64,000 nucleotides of DNA from Pectobacterium carotovorum (lineage in GTDB: Bacteria; Pseudomonadota; Gammaproteobacteria; Enterobacterales; Enterobacteriaceae), in NCBI RefSeq assembly GCF_033898505.1, contig NZ_JAXAFK010000001.1, positions 186,001 to 250,000 on the forward strand, in the 5' to 3' direction. Each line of letters starts with the position of its first letter. Positions within the stretch are counted from its first letter, which is position 1. This document shows, piece by piece, positions 52,610 through 61,139 of the stretch. The notes below the pieces were generated by a model, which was not told the DNA's origin, did no database searches, and worked only from the letters and a program-made list of their open reading frames with translations. The position numbers and the translations under genes are program-made.

Positions 52610-54844
52610 ATGGATATTGGTAATTTTGATATTGAGTTGGAAAAAATTAAATTTTCAAAGGGTAAGCATACAAATATCGTTGAGTGCTTTTTGATCGATA
52701 TCTATCGCCTTCTTGATGATAATGAAAATTATAATTTCTGTGTAAAAGCTATATGCCATATTGCTAACCTTCAATTGAAAGACCCTATGATCCAACAGTT
52801 GTTACATGATTGTATAATTAAATCTAGAATATTTATGTATGACGATATGCTATGGAATAGCGATATTGGATATAACCCAGGTTTTTCTCCGCAAGATATA
52901 TTTTTGAAGTCTTTTTACACCAGTTCCATATCCGAAACCACACTAACTAAACCACAAAAAGAAATCTTCAATGAATTTCAACGGAGCAGAAAACTTATCG
53001 TAAGTGCTCCGACATCGTTTGGTAAAACTCGAATAATTAGAGAGATAATTTCGCATAATAATTACAAAATGATAGTTATTATTATGCCAACAGTCTCACT
53101 GCTGGCGGAGGCATATAATGACTTTAAAAATGAATTTTCTGATAGATATATAGTTTCAAAGTCATCTAAGATAAAAATAGAAAATAACAAGGAATATATA
53201 TTAATCCTTACACCAGAAAGAATGAGCGTTTTAATACAAGAAAACGTTAATTTGAATGTTGACTTCTTTGTAATGGACGAGATTTATAAGGTTGATTATA
53301 AACTTGATGACGATAGGTTTAGGGTCTTTGCAGATATATTATATAGACTTACTAAAAGCGGTGCTGATCTATATTTAATTGGTCCGTATATTAGCGATTT
53401 TAGCCAAGGGTTCAGAAACAAGTTTGGTATAAAAATGCTGAAATACGATGTAGAGATAGTGCAGAAGGACTACTATGAGTTGGATTCTATCACTCGACGC
53501 GGAAATCATGATATTGAAGGAGTGAATGTTAAAATTATAGGTGATAGATACAAAAACCTAAAAAGAATCACTAGCAATGAAAAGATTGATGGTAAATATT
53601 TGATTTACAGGTATCAAAAACAGTATGTAGAAGAACTTGCAGAAAAATTCATCAGTGAATTAAAAGATAAAAACTATAATAAAAATTTAGTTGATTATTT
53701 AGAAAGTAATATTTCAAAGAACTGGTCATTGGTTCAATGTTTGAAGAAAGGAGTTGCTTTTCATCATGGAGCAATGCCTAGATATATACAAGATTTAATT
53801 ATTGATGAGTTTAATAAAACTAATTTTGATGGGGTTAATTATCTTTTTTGCACAACATCCTTAACTGAAGGTGTTAACTCTACAGCCAAAAATGTTGTTC
53901 TTTATGATTTAAAAATCGGCGATGGAAATAAAATAAAAAATCTTGATAGAAAGAATATTGAAGGTCGTGCAGGGAGATTTATGCAGCATTTTCTTGGGCG
54001 AGTATTTTATTTTGAACATGTTGATAAAAATGTAAATGAAGATACTAATGTAGAAATTGAATTTATTGATAGCAAAAATCCTGACATGGAAACGTTAGTT
54101 CAGTTGAATGAAAATGATATAACTGGAGTTAATAAAAATAACTATCAGAGTTTTGTTGAATACCTTATTGGTTTAAAAATTCCACTTGATCTTCTTAAGG
54201 GAAATAAGTTTGTAAATATTGAAGGTCAGATATCATTAATCGAACATCTCAGGAATAATAGTAATTTTATAAAGTATCATTATTTAACGCAAAGACCAGT
54301 AAAAGAAAAACTAGAGTGTATTTTATCAATCATCTATGATTGTTTATTCACTGTGAATAATCGAGGGCGAAGTTTTTCGGGTGATGTTGGTAAAAAGATA
54401 CTTTTAGATTTAACTAAGTATTATATATATCAGTTGCCAGCATTTCCTGTTCTTTTAAATTCAGACACCCTAAAGTATCTAAGGAAAAATGAAAATGCAA
54501 GGATAAGATTAACATTTGATTTGATTACAAAATATTTTGAGTTTATATGGCCCCGCTACATAAAAGCTTTTGAAAGCATATTCAATTTTGTGGCAAACGA
54601 AAAAAACGAAAAAAATATAAGTTTGGATTATATAGTGGCTTTATTGGAATATGGAACTAATGATAATCACGAAATTATTTTGCGGGATGCCGGAATACCT
54701 AGAGAGATAATGGTTAAGATATCAAGAATATTTTTTGATTGTGAGAGTTATCAAGATGTTCAGACTACGTTGAAAAAAAGAAGGTTTGAGGTAGAGAATA
54801 AGCTAAGTAATATTGAGTTGAGTATTTTAGATAAATATATTTAA
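52610..54844 (+). CDS. hamB: Hachiman anti-phage system helicase HamB
   Basis: This superfamily 2 helicase has 744 residues. Motif I is SAPTSFGKT (132-140), the LTPERM block is at 200-205, motif II is DEIY (223-226), GVAFHHGAMPRYIQD is at 381-395, TTSLTEGVN at 415-423 and motif VI is GRAGR (452-456). This is the Ski2/HamB-like layout. The partner HamA just upstream makes the Hachiman call firm. The C-terminal 270 residues have no motif I can name. Codon use is AT-rich, pointing to transfer. Confidence 0.9.
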   Translation: MDIGNFDIELEKIKFSKGKHTNIVECFLIDIYRLLDDNENYNFCVKAICHIANLQLKDPMIQQLLHDCIIKSRIFMYDDMLWNSDIGYNPGFSPQDIFLKSFYTSSISETTLTKPQKEIFNEFQRSRKLIVSAPTSFGKTRIIREIISHNNYKMIVIIMPTVSLLAEAYNDFKNEFSDRYIVSKSSKIKIENNKEYILILTPERMSVLIQENVNLNVDFFVMDEIYKVDYKLDDDRFRVFADILYRLTKSGADLYLIGPYISDFSQGFRNKFGIKMLKYDVEIVQKDYYELDSITRRGNHDIEGVNVKIIGDRYKNLKRITSNEKIDGKYLIYRYQKQYVEELAEKFISELKDKNYNKNLVDYLESNISKNWSLVQCLKKGVAFHHGAMPRYIQDLIIDEFNKTNFDGVNYLFCTTSLTEGVNSTAKNVVLYDLKIGDGNKIKNLDRKNIEGRAGRFMQHFLGRVFYFEHVDKNVNEDTNVEIEFIDSKNPDMETLVQLNENDITGVNKNNYQSFVEYLIGLKIPLDLLKGNKFVNIEGQISLIEHLRNNSNFIKYHYLTQRPVKEKLECILSIIYDCLFTVNNRGRSFSGDVGKKILLDLTKYYIYQLPAFPVLLNSDTLKYLRKNENARIRLTFDLITKYFEFIWPRYIKAFESIFNFVANEKNEKNISLDYIVALLEYGTNDNHEIILRDAGIPREIMVKISRIFFDCESYQDVQTTLKKRRFEVENKLSNIELSILDKYI

Positions 54845-54879
54845 AAATAAAAATTTTCACCTTAACTCAAGGAGGATAC

Positions 54880-55476
54880 ATGGGGGTTGTTGATACATTA
54901 CGAGAGCTTTCCGAGGTCTGGAGTTTGTTTGGTGAAATGCCTGATGACACGACATTAGGCGTGGATTTGGCAGCACTCTATCTGGGGATCAGTGTTAAAA
55001 CACTGGCACGATATCGACAAAACGGAGATGGTCCCCCTTACATTCAATATCAGGCGGAGGGTAGCCGGGTTCGCAACCAACGGGTAAATTACCTGTTAGG
55101 AGACTTACGGGCTTGGCGGGATAGCCATAAAGTGAAAAGCACTATGCATGCTGCAAAGGTCAGAGGACTTACTTTTACCTCACTTGCTGATTTCGCACAG
55201 CCACAACCATTCTGGGTGAAGTCTGGCAATGAGAAGCTGATTATCGATCATGCTCTTACGCTTCCCGATGAAGAATTTAAAAAACGTTTGTGGGATGTCG
55301 ATTCTGAAGTTATCTGGTTTCCTGTTGAAGAGGTTATTTTTCGGAAATGGAAGAACCCATCTGATAGAAAAAAGTGGCACGAAATGTTTACTGAATTTTT
55401 AAATATGAAAATTTTAGCGTCAACGGCGTTACAGGAAAAACTGATCCTGAACGAGGAATTTAATAAAAATTATTAA
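54880..55476 (+). CDS. Helix-turn-helix protein (AlpA/MerR-like N-terminus)
   Basis: This 198-residue protein has an HTH_17-type DNA-binding domain at about 26-87 (LAALYLGISVKTLARYRQN, then the wing with RVNYLLGDLRAW). Similar domains serve as excisionases or element regulators. The C-terminal 110 residues are not recognised. A strong AAGGAGG ribosome site lies before the ATG. It starts 35 bp after hamB and has more balanced base composition than the ham genes, so it probably belongs to the element core rather than to Hachiman. Confidence 0.65.
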   Translation: MGVVDTLRELSEVWSLFGEMPDDTTLGVDLAALYLGISVKTLARYRQNGDGPPYIQYQAEGSRVRNQRVNYLLGDLRAWRDSHKVKSTMHAAKVRGLTFTSLADFAQPQPFWVKSGNEKLIIDHALTLPDEEFKKRLWDVDSEVIWFPVEEVIFRKWKNPSDRKKWHEMFTEFLNMKILASTALQEKLILNEEFNKNY

Positions 55477-55491
55477 GGCTGTTTTTTATGA

Positions 55492-55764
55492 TTTTGTAAA
55501 GAATTAAATCTAATATAGTCATATATTTTACAAAATACTTTACATGTTTATAAAGGAAGCCTTTAATTAAAGGGCTTGTAGCGGTTTTTATAGGTATCAG
55601 GTGTGCATAATTCATATTATGCACACCTGATACCTAAATGTAAATTATTTAGGCCGATTTATCCAGAATCAGAGTTATTAAGTTGGTTTTTAACGATTTT
55701 TATTTTGTAAAGTATATTCTCGGTTTTTTAATATATGTGACACCGATACTTTTTTGTAAAGTAT
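55492..55764. repeat. Repeated TTTTGTAAAGTAT-type boxes
   Basis: Exact copies lie at 55703-55715 and 55752-55764. Near copies lie at 55492-55504 (TTTTGTAAAGAAT), and on the minus strand at 55523-55535 (TTTTGTAAAATAT) and 55535-55545 (ATGTAAAGTAT). They flank the palindrome at 55591-55636. They could be iterons or binding sites of the upstream HTH protein. The 480-bp stretch from 55477 to 55956 has no gene I accept. Confidence 0.55.
55591..55636. repeat. Perfect 21-bp-arm palindrome
   Basis: The left arm starts AGGTATCAGGTGTGCATAAT (55592-55611), the loop is TCAT, and the right arm (55616-55635) is its exact complement; one more T-A pair extends it to 55591 and 55636. No T-run follows on either strand, so an intrinsic terminator is unlikely. 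The function is unknown: a recombination, replication or regulator site, or a cruciform. Confidence 0.85.
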
Positions 55765-55956
55765 TTCATGAATTTTTTAATAAAAACAAAATTACGATCC
55801 ATTTAATTGATCACTATTCAATGAATATATTGTGTGTAAATTTAATACTCCACTGTAAATATATTTTTACGGAGTGCTTGATTTTTAATTTAATGGTGCT
55901 ATTTATACTTTGTCAGGATGACAATATTAATCATTTGAATGCAAGGATGCATAGTT

Positions 55957-56367
55957 ATGAAGAAAATAAACATGAGTTTAATGGAAAGGTATCTGCTGTT
56001 GCTGGACAGGTTCGTTGACAAACTCGATGAATCGGGCTTTTCAGAAGCAGAAATCACCGAGCAGTCTTACCTGTTTTGTGCCGGGTTTTATATTAAATAC
56101 CAGCAGGACATAGAAAATCTGACGTTTTCAAACCGAGAAGTGGTGCTAAGCTTTTTACTTCTCTCTTACTACTGCCATATCGAGAAAATCAGTGATGATT
56201 TGATTGATAAAGCCCGTCTGAATAAAGTCTTTCTTTCCATCATCAGCTTCATCACCAACAACGGTGGAAGAACCGAACGGATCTACGTGCATGAGAAAAA
56301 GAAGTATGACGCCAACAAGCTGATAAGAGCCTCAACGAGCGTTAAGAGAAGTAGTTGTAGGATGTGA
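55957..56367 (+). CDS. Hypothetical protein of the element
   Basis: This 136-residue protein is not recognised. It is mostly helical (MSLMERYLLLLDRFVDKLDE), with no signal peptide or membrane segment, and has a basic C-terminal tail (STSVKRSSCRM). The ATG at 55957 is preferred over 55939, with AAGGA as a weak ribosome site. It is convergent with the lipoprotein gene, and a hairpin terminator lies between. Confidence 0.6.
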   Translation: MKKINMSLMERYLLLLDRFVDKLDESGFSEAEITEQSYLFCAGFYIKYQQDIENLTFSNREVVLSFLLLSYYCHIEKISDDLIDKARLNKVFLSIISFITNNGGRTERIYVHEKKKYDANKLIRASTSVKRSSCRM

Positions 56368-56369
56368 TG

Positions 56370-56399
56370 AAAAAGCCCGTAGTTTCGACGCTACGGGCT
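56370..56399 (-). terminator. Terminator of the lipoprotein/membrane protein operon
   Basis: On the minus strand AGCCCGTAG pairs with CTACGGGCT and is followed by TTTTTC. It lies about 30 bp after the lipoprotein stop. Confidence 0.85.
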
Positions 56400-56429
56400 G
56401 ATGCTTTCCCTGATGTGGCAGTATTTTAT

Positions 56430-56801
56430 TTAAAAGACACCGCTTTTCATTTCACTGGCACCGGCAGTGAATTCATAAGAACTGACTTTTTCACCTTTAA
56501 ACGTGATGAGAATTGATTTTTCTTCAATATCCGTTCCGCCAATCAACACCCCGACGAGTGGGATGTATGATGTTGGTTTACTGCGGTAGTTATGCATTGA
56601 ATAAGACCATTTCTCCTCATCATCTGAGGCGATACGTTTATCCGGCTCACCAAAGGCGGTTAATACTTCTGACTTGGTGGTTTTTCCTTTTACAATTTTA
56701 GCTTTTACGTCTTCCTGCGTTACATTTTTCAGAGTCTGATTACCGAAGGAATAACATCCAGAGAGAGTGAGTGACACCAATACGATGATGATTTTTTTCA
56801 T
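56430..56801 (-). CDS. Putative lipoprotein with SmpA/OmlA (BamE)-like domain
   Basis: This 123-residue protein has a lipoprotein signal MKKIIIVLVSLTLSGC followed by a BamE-like pattern (VKAKIVKGKTTKSEVLTAFGEPD, then EEKWSYSM). The ATG at 56801 is chosen because it starts the signal peptide. It lies 13 bp after the upstream membrane-protein gene, in one operon. Its role on the element is unknown; surface or entry exclusion would be one guess without direct evidence. Confidence 0.7.
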   Translation of the reverse strand: MKKIIIVLVSLTLSGCYSFGNQTLKNVTQEDVKAKIVKGKTTKSEVLTAFGEPDKRIASDDEEKWSYSMHNYRSKPTSYIPLVGVLIGGTDIEEKSILITFKGEKVSSYEFTAGASEMKSGVF

Positions 56802-56814
56802 GGGGTTTTTAACC

Positions 56815-57636
56815 TTAATTTTCATTGACAATCTGATCGAACACTTCCATCCATTGGTTCATTTGTTTTCTCAGGCTGTTAAGCCCCTGTTGAGATTTGA
56901 AAGAGCCTTCTTTAGGGAAGAACCTGATGTGCCATTCTGGATTTTGAATATCTCTTACACTAATAAAAAATCCTGTCTCATTTCGGTTTTTTGCCATGCG
57001 AACATTATTAATATTTTTAGCAGTAATGCTTAAACCTGCATCTTCAATTTCAACCCCATGACTGATGTTATATTTCCATTCTTTAAGATCATCAAAGGAA
57101 TAGGTTTTTTCATTATTTCCATCTTTAAGAAAAATGAGCCTTTTGTTGCTATCGAGCTTCATTGAGGAATTAAGAAGTGTATGACTATAACAACCATCAT
57201 TGTCATCGTTAAAATTATCGACAGTGGCTTGATTGCTTAATTTAAGAATGTAAGAGCCTAATGCCGTGAAAAATAAAATAGCGCAGATTGGGATCCAAAA
57301 AAATCCGATAGAGATTAGATCTTCAGTCGTGCCAAAGTGTGAAAGAAACATGGGCAGAGCGAGGGCGATCCAGAGACGCTTCATTTTGAAAAAATTAATA
57401 AATTTCATGAAGCCACTGACTTTTTCAGGTGGAGAAATTTTCTTTCTTTTAGGCTGAAGCACGGCTAACGCTTTTTTGTCGCGTCGATTCGTGAAATGCG
57501 CCCAAATGAGCAGACCAACACTGACAGGAAGCCAGATAATTCCTGTGAGAACGAACCCACTTTTTCCCATCAATAATGCGATAAGTGCGGGGAGCGATAC
57601 TGCAATCCAGAAGCGTTTCATAGCAAAAATGCTCAT
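56815..57636 (-). CDS. Membrane protein with duplicated hairpin (DUF4755-like)
   Basis: This 273-residue protein has two similar N-terminal units, each beginning MKRFWIA or MKRLWIA and holding two hydrophobic helices (about 6-50 and 86-130). A soluble C-terminal domain of about 130 residues follows. The layout resembles proteins I know as DUF4755, seen near relaxases, but I cannot confirm this. The ATG at 57636 has a GAGG site upstream. It is probably translated with the lipoprotein gene. Confidence 0.6.
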   Translation of the reverse strand: MSIFAMKRFWIAVSLPALIALLMGKSGFVLTGIIWLPVSVGLLIWAHFTNRRDKKALAVLQPKRKKISPPEKVSGFMKFINFFKMKRLWIALALPMFLSHFGTTEDLISIGFFWIPICAILFFTALGSYILKLSNQATVDNFNDDNDGCYSHTLLNSSMKLDSNKRLIFLKDGNNEKTYSFDDLKEWKYNISHGVEIEDAGLSITAKNINNVRMAKNRNETGFFISVRDIQNPEWHIRFFPKEGSFKSQQGLNSLRKQMNQWMEVFDQIVNEN

Positions 57637-57957
57637 ACAAATTTCCTCAATAGCTAATCAATGTGAAAGTCATATTCGTATGAAGCAGTCAGAGACTGAA
57701 AATGAGACGATGCTTGTCATTGCTGAGCCTATATCGTTAGTTGAATAAGTAAATAGACCAGTTAAATCAGTCTATTATGGGCAATCAGGAAGCTACATTT
57801 TGAACAGTTGTGATCAAACAAAGCAAATCGCTTATAACGATCGATGGTTTACTTGTGATAGATAAAAGCTATCATAAATTAAATATAGATCGGTATTAAC
57901 GATCGTTAATCTTGTGTTTTTTGTATGAAGAAAGGCTTGCTGGAAGCCTTGCCAGCC
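57637..57957. other. Intergenic region between relaxase and membrane-protein operon
   Basis: This AT-rich 321-bp stretch has no acceptable gene. It contains the perfect 16-bp palindrome ATTAACGATCGTTAAT (57895-57910) and a related AACGATCG at about 57836, possibly operators or a termination region. Confidence 0.4.
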
Positions 57958-59385
57958 CTACATTTGGAATGATGATGAGTGTGATTTTTGCGGAGTCTGG
58001 ATGGTGGTTTTTGGTGTTGCCGTAATTTCTATCATCTTCACGCCAGTGATGGTGTTGTGTTTGCCTGGGCGTTTGAGTGTCGGGATTTTGAGTTTTTTCA
58101 ACATGCCAATGATGATGTTGAGGTAGGGAATGGTTTCTAACCATCTGAAGCTGGTCTGAATCATAGAGAGGGGCTTTCTGTGGTGAGCTTCTTTTGCCGC
58201 TTCGGTTGCATGTGCTTCTTTACCATCTGCCCCAGCTTCTTTTGCCGCTTCGGTTGCATGTGCTTCTTTACCATCTGCCCCAGCTTCTTTTACCGCTTCG
58301 GTTGCATACGCTTCTTTAGCATCAGCATCAGCATCAGAGAGAAGCGCTTTGGGATAATTGATTGCGTATTCGCCCTGACCGGCGTCTTTGTTGAGGGTAA
58401 GCGTTTCGGCGGGGCTGTTAACGTCTTCTTTGATGATTTCAGGGGTATCTTTAGCTATGGTCATATCAAGAGCTTTGCTAACCGATGCCTTACTGACTGA
58501 GAGCATTTTCAATGCAAGCAGGAAGGCATTGTCGCGTTCCGGCCCGTAGTCGAGCCTGTTTTGTAAGGCAGACCAGGAATAGCCTTTGCCAAGCTGCGAA
58601 GCTTTGAAAGCAATCCCAGCATATTCGAATGAAAACCCATTCATTTTCCCTGTTGAGGCAATATTCGGAAGCGCTTTGATATTGTGGGCGGCAAGCTGTG
58701 TCACAAACTCAGTGGTTGATGGTTTACCGGCAAGCAATTCTTCCAGGGCTTTCTGGATGACCGATTTTGGTGATGGATCTCCTTTATACTTCTCCATCAT
58801 CGCTTCGTTACGTGACAGCTTCTTAGGCTTCGGTATTGCACCCATCGATTTCTGTGTCGGGGATTTTCTGGATAGCGAAGGAGGGAAGGGCGAAGCTGGA
58901 GATGCTTTAGCTTCCGGCCTTTTGGTTCTGGTCAATGAATAGTCGCGTTCAAGCTGCTGAATGATACGAGTGCTGATAAGGTTTTCGTTCTTACCAAGGT
59001 AGAGTTTTCCTGCGTTGAGAGAAACTCTGCTGGCAATAATGTGGATGTGTTGGCCTTCAGTATCATCATGCAATACATAGCATCTCAGATGCGTTTCAGA
59101 GAAGCCCATTCGGGACATGTAATCATCAGCAATCACTGACCATTCCGAATTCGTTAACGCTTCATTCTTCGGTAATCGAAGCGAATTATGCCAGACGGGT
59201 TTGACCACATCCGGGCGAAGCGTTTTTGTGGTATTGAATTCAGCGATCAGATCTCCGGCTATATCCCCCAGCATGTTCCCACCAATGACATAAGGTGTGC
59301 ATTTGTGGTGAGAATCTGGTTTTAATGCATAGAGAACGACACCGGCGAAACCCTTACCCCTGCGGATTTTTTGCATTCCCTTCAT
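57958..59385 (-). CDS. Relaxase/mobilization nuclease (MOBP-like)
   Basis: This DNA-nicking enzyme for conjugal mobilization has 475 residues. The N-terminal relaxase domain shows a candidate nucleophile Tyr19 (GVVLYALK) and the metal-binding HxH in HDDTEGQHIHIIASR (His113 and His115). A middle region of unknown role follows, then a C-terminal tandem repeat and a hydrophobic tail (YLNIIIGMLKKL). The ATG at 59385 is preferred; it overlaps the end of mobC by 32 bp, which is typical of mobC-relaxase pairs. No primase domain is seen. Confidence 0.85.
   Translation of the reverse strand: MKGMQKIRRGKGFAGVVLYALKPDSHHKCTPYVIGGNMLGDIAGDLIAEFNTTKTLRPDVVKPVWHNSLRLPKNEALTNSEWSVIADDYMSRMGFSETHLRCYVLHDDTEGQHIHIIASRVSLNAGKLYLGKNENLISTRIIQQLERDYSLTRTKRPEAKASPASPFPPSLSRKSPTQKSMGAIPKPKKLSRNEAMMEKYKGDPSPKSVIQKALEELLAGKPSTTEFVTQLAAHNIKALPNIASTGKMNGFSFEYAGIAFKASQLGKGYSWSALQNRLDYGPERDNAFLLALKMLSVSKASVSKALDMTIAKDTPEIIKEDVNSPAETLTLNKDAGQGEYAINYPKALLSDADADAKEAYATEAVKEAGADGKEAHATEAAKEAGADGKEAHATEAAKEAHHRKPLSMIQTSFRWLETIPYLNIIIGMLKKLKIPTLKRPGKHNTITGVKMIEITATPKTTIQTPQKSHSSSFQM
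58186..58329 (-). repeat. Three 48-bp repeats inside the relaxase gene
   Basis: Copies at 58186, 58234 and 58282 encode the unit AGADGKEAHATEAAKE. The first two are essentially identical, and the third (upstream in the protein) has diverged to DADADAKEAYATEAVKE. The reading frame is kept, so copy number can vary without breaking the gene. Confidence 0.9.
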
Positions 59386-59731
59386 GGGAAGCACTCCACA
59401 AATTATCGGTGATCAGATTTGTGCGAAGCTCTGAGATCTGACGCTTCACTGCAAAGAGTTCAGTTTGTGAGAGAGAACTATCATTGCTCTTGCTATCCAG
59501 ATGAGCGACAAGCCTGTTTAACTTCTGCGATATATCACCAAGGGATTTCCAGGCTTCGAGATTAATTGATGGAATAACGGAGGGAAGGTTATGCAGAAAT
59601 GCCATACGCAGCCATTCACCTTTGCGATGACTACCACGCCTTTCATTCAGAAGCGATAATTCTTCATTATTTAATCTAACACTGATGCAGTGGCAGCGAA
59701 GGATATTATTAAAAGTATTACCAGTGCTCAT
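59354..59731 (-). CDS. Mobilization accessory protein MobC
   Basis: This 125-residue protein has an N-terminal ribbon-helix-helix-like part (CISVRLNNEELSLLNERRG) and a C-terminal helical MobC region (LGDISQKLNRLVAHLDS). MobC proteins open the DNA at oriT for the relaxase. A good AGGAG ribosome site stands 5 nt before the ATG. It overlaps the relaxase start. Confidence 0.82.
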   Translation of the reverse strand: MSTGNTFNNILRCHCISVRLNNEELSLLNERRGSHRKGEWLRMAFLHNLPSVIPSINLEAWKSLGDISQKLNRLVAHLDSKSNDSSLSQTELFAVKRQISELRTNLITDNLWSASHEGNAKNPQG

Positions 59732-59862
59732 ATGAACTCCTTTTCATATAATTAAATCAAAGCATATTCCTTATGCTTAGACTTACTTATATGACAGACG
59801 CTAACAATGTCAATGCATAGTGTTGATTTTGCTTTTAATTTTTTTCAACCGAAGGGCGAAAA

Positions 59863-59919
59863 AAACAAGGGAGAACTCGGAGAAGCCAGCGTAGCGCTTC
59901 GGAGAGTTAGCCCTTGTTT
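59863..59919. other. Candidate oriT (nested inverted repeats)
   Basis: AAACAAGGG (59863-59871) and CCCTTGTTT (59911-59919) enclose AACTC/GAGTT and GAAGC/GCTTC, giving a three-tier dyad upstream of mobC. Position and structure fit a mobilization origin. The nic base is not identified. An intrinsic terminator would be the main alternative. Confidence 0.5.
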
Positions 59920-59987
59920 AATTATATTTGATTTTTATTTTCTATATGATATTAATAATTGAAAATAAAATAAAAAATGAGGTTTTT

Positions 59988-60170
59988 ATGAAAATAGCTC
60001 ATCTCTTTAATGCGGTTTTAATTCTGTTAAATGTGCTTTGTTTTGCATTTGTTTATTCTCTTGGTGGCCCCCAAATAGCCATAGAGCATAGTTTTTTTGG
60101 GGAGTTGTCTACATTTACTTCTTTTGTTTCCATGAGTTATTTTCAAATGTTTTATTTTTTTATTAAATAG
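59988..60170 (+). CDS. Small hydrophobic protein
   Basis: This 60-residue protein has two hydrophobic stretches (LFNAVLILLNVLCFAFVYSL and a C-terminal aromatic segment). The ATG at 59988 follows a GAGG site by 5 nt. It is not recognised. It could be a small membrane protein or toxin-like peptide of the element. Confidence 0.5.
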   Translation: MKIAHLFNAVLILLNVLCFAFVYSLGGPQIAIEHSFFGELSTFTSFVSMSYFQMFYFFIK

Positions 60171-60187
60171 GGGCTGTTTTTTTGTTT

Positions 60188-60592
60188 TTATATTATTTTA
60201 TCTTTGTTGTTTATTTCTATAAGAAAATCCTTAACATTAACACATAGCTTTATTACCCCTGCATTAGCCATTAATGCAAGAAAAACATATCCTTGAGGAT
60301 TTGATAATAATTTGATAAGTGTTAGATCTGGATCTTTGTTTGTTATTTTAAATACATAATATAATATACCTATTAATGTAAATACAGAAAGGAAAGCATC
60401 TGAGAATTTTTTCAAGACATCATGTCTTTTTTTATGGAGTATAAGAAATGTGACGCCCCCAATAAAGGATGGCATTAATATAGTAAGTAATGTAACAGCC
60501 CATGCGTGTTTTTTTCCATAGAAAAATAAAATTATAAAGGAAATGAAAATTATAGCGGCTAAGGTTCTTTCTTTACACTTTTCTGTAAACAT
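60188..60592 (-). CDS. Putative membrane protein, unknown
   Basis: This 134-residue, strongly hydrophobic protein has about four membrane segments (for example TLAAIIFISFIILFFYG and VTLLTILMPSFIGGVTFLIL) and a charged C-terminus. The ribosome site AGAGG is 7 nt before the ATG. The DNA is very AT-rich. It is convergent with the small hydrophobic protein gene and has no recognised family. Confidence 0.55.
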   Translation of the reverse strand: MFTEKCKERTLAAIIFISFIILFFYGKKHAWAVTLLTILMPSFIGGVTFLILHKKRHDVLKKFSDAFLSVFTLIGILYYVFKITNKDPDLTLIKLLSNPQGYVFLALMANAGVIKLCVNVKDFLIEINNKDKII

Positions 60593-60626
60593 TAAAATGC
60601 CTCTGATTATAATATAAAATTAATAA

Positions 60627-60917
60627 TTAAGATAAATGATTCATGAACATAATATTTAAAGGTATCTGATAGGTATAGTGTATATCCATATTAAAACCTC
60701 TCATGCAAATGGTTAGCTTTGAAATGATTATCCCATTATCTAATTTGGTTTTATTTATATAAACCAAGTAATGAGAACATGCTACAAAAAAATTGGAAAA
60801 ACAAGGGGGGGGCTCATGTTCACGAAAATAAATTATTAGCATTTTAAAATCATTGATGCGATCACGAATCTGTTTATTACGGTTTGGTGTCATGCAAAGT
60901 GTAATAAATATACGCAT
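60627..60917 (-). CDS. Doubtful small ORF
   Basis: This 96-residue frame, with several Cys and a PPPCFSNFF stretch, lies in AT-rich DNA. There is no good ribosome site before the first ATG; an internal ATG (MTPNRNKQIRDR, at 60893) is possible. No family is recognised. It may be spurious. The gap from 60918 to 61139 holds nothing else I can name beyond the promoter region of the next gene. Confidence 0.22.
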   Translation of the reverse strand: MRIFITLCMTPNRNKQIRDRINDFKMLIIYFREHEPPPCFSNFFVACSHYLVYINKTKLDNGIIISKLTICMRGFNMDIHYTYQIPLNIMFMNHLS

Positions 60918-61139
60918 AGTGTATGAGTATTTTCTTCTTGCTACGTAAAATCAAGCACATGTAATGATCATCGATGAAATTATTATCATAATAATTTAAT
61001 GATAAATAATTTTTAGTATTATTATATGGGCACTATTTTTATTTTATATTGTTATTTTTTATTTATTGATTTAGCCTACTTGAGGATATAAGGCTGTGTT
61101 TATTTGTTATCTATAAAACTTTAGTGATTGGGAGTAAAT

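Noticed and set aside
54880..55476. The HTH protein as a third Hachiman component
   Set aside because: Described Hachiman systems have two genes; this protein has its own strong ribosome site, a different base composition and looks like an element regulator.
55591..55636. The perfect palindrome as a transcription terminator
   Set aside because: No T-run follows on either strand, and the stem is AT-containing and far longer than usual intrinsic terminators.
55683..56018. A 111-codon hydrophobic frame before the 55957 gene
   Set aside because: It overlaps the better supported gene, contains the TTTTGTAAAGTAT repeats, has no ribosome site and looks like an AT-rich chance frame.
58186..58329. 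The 48-bp repeats as a CRISPR array
   Set aside because: They are in frame inside the relaxase gene, have no unique spacers and encode a regular peptide repeat.
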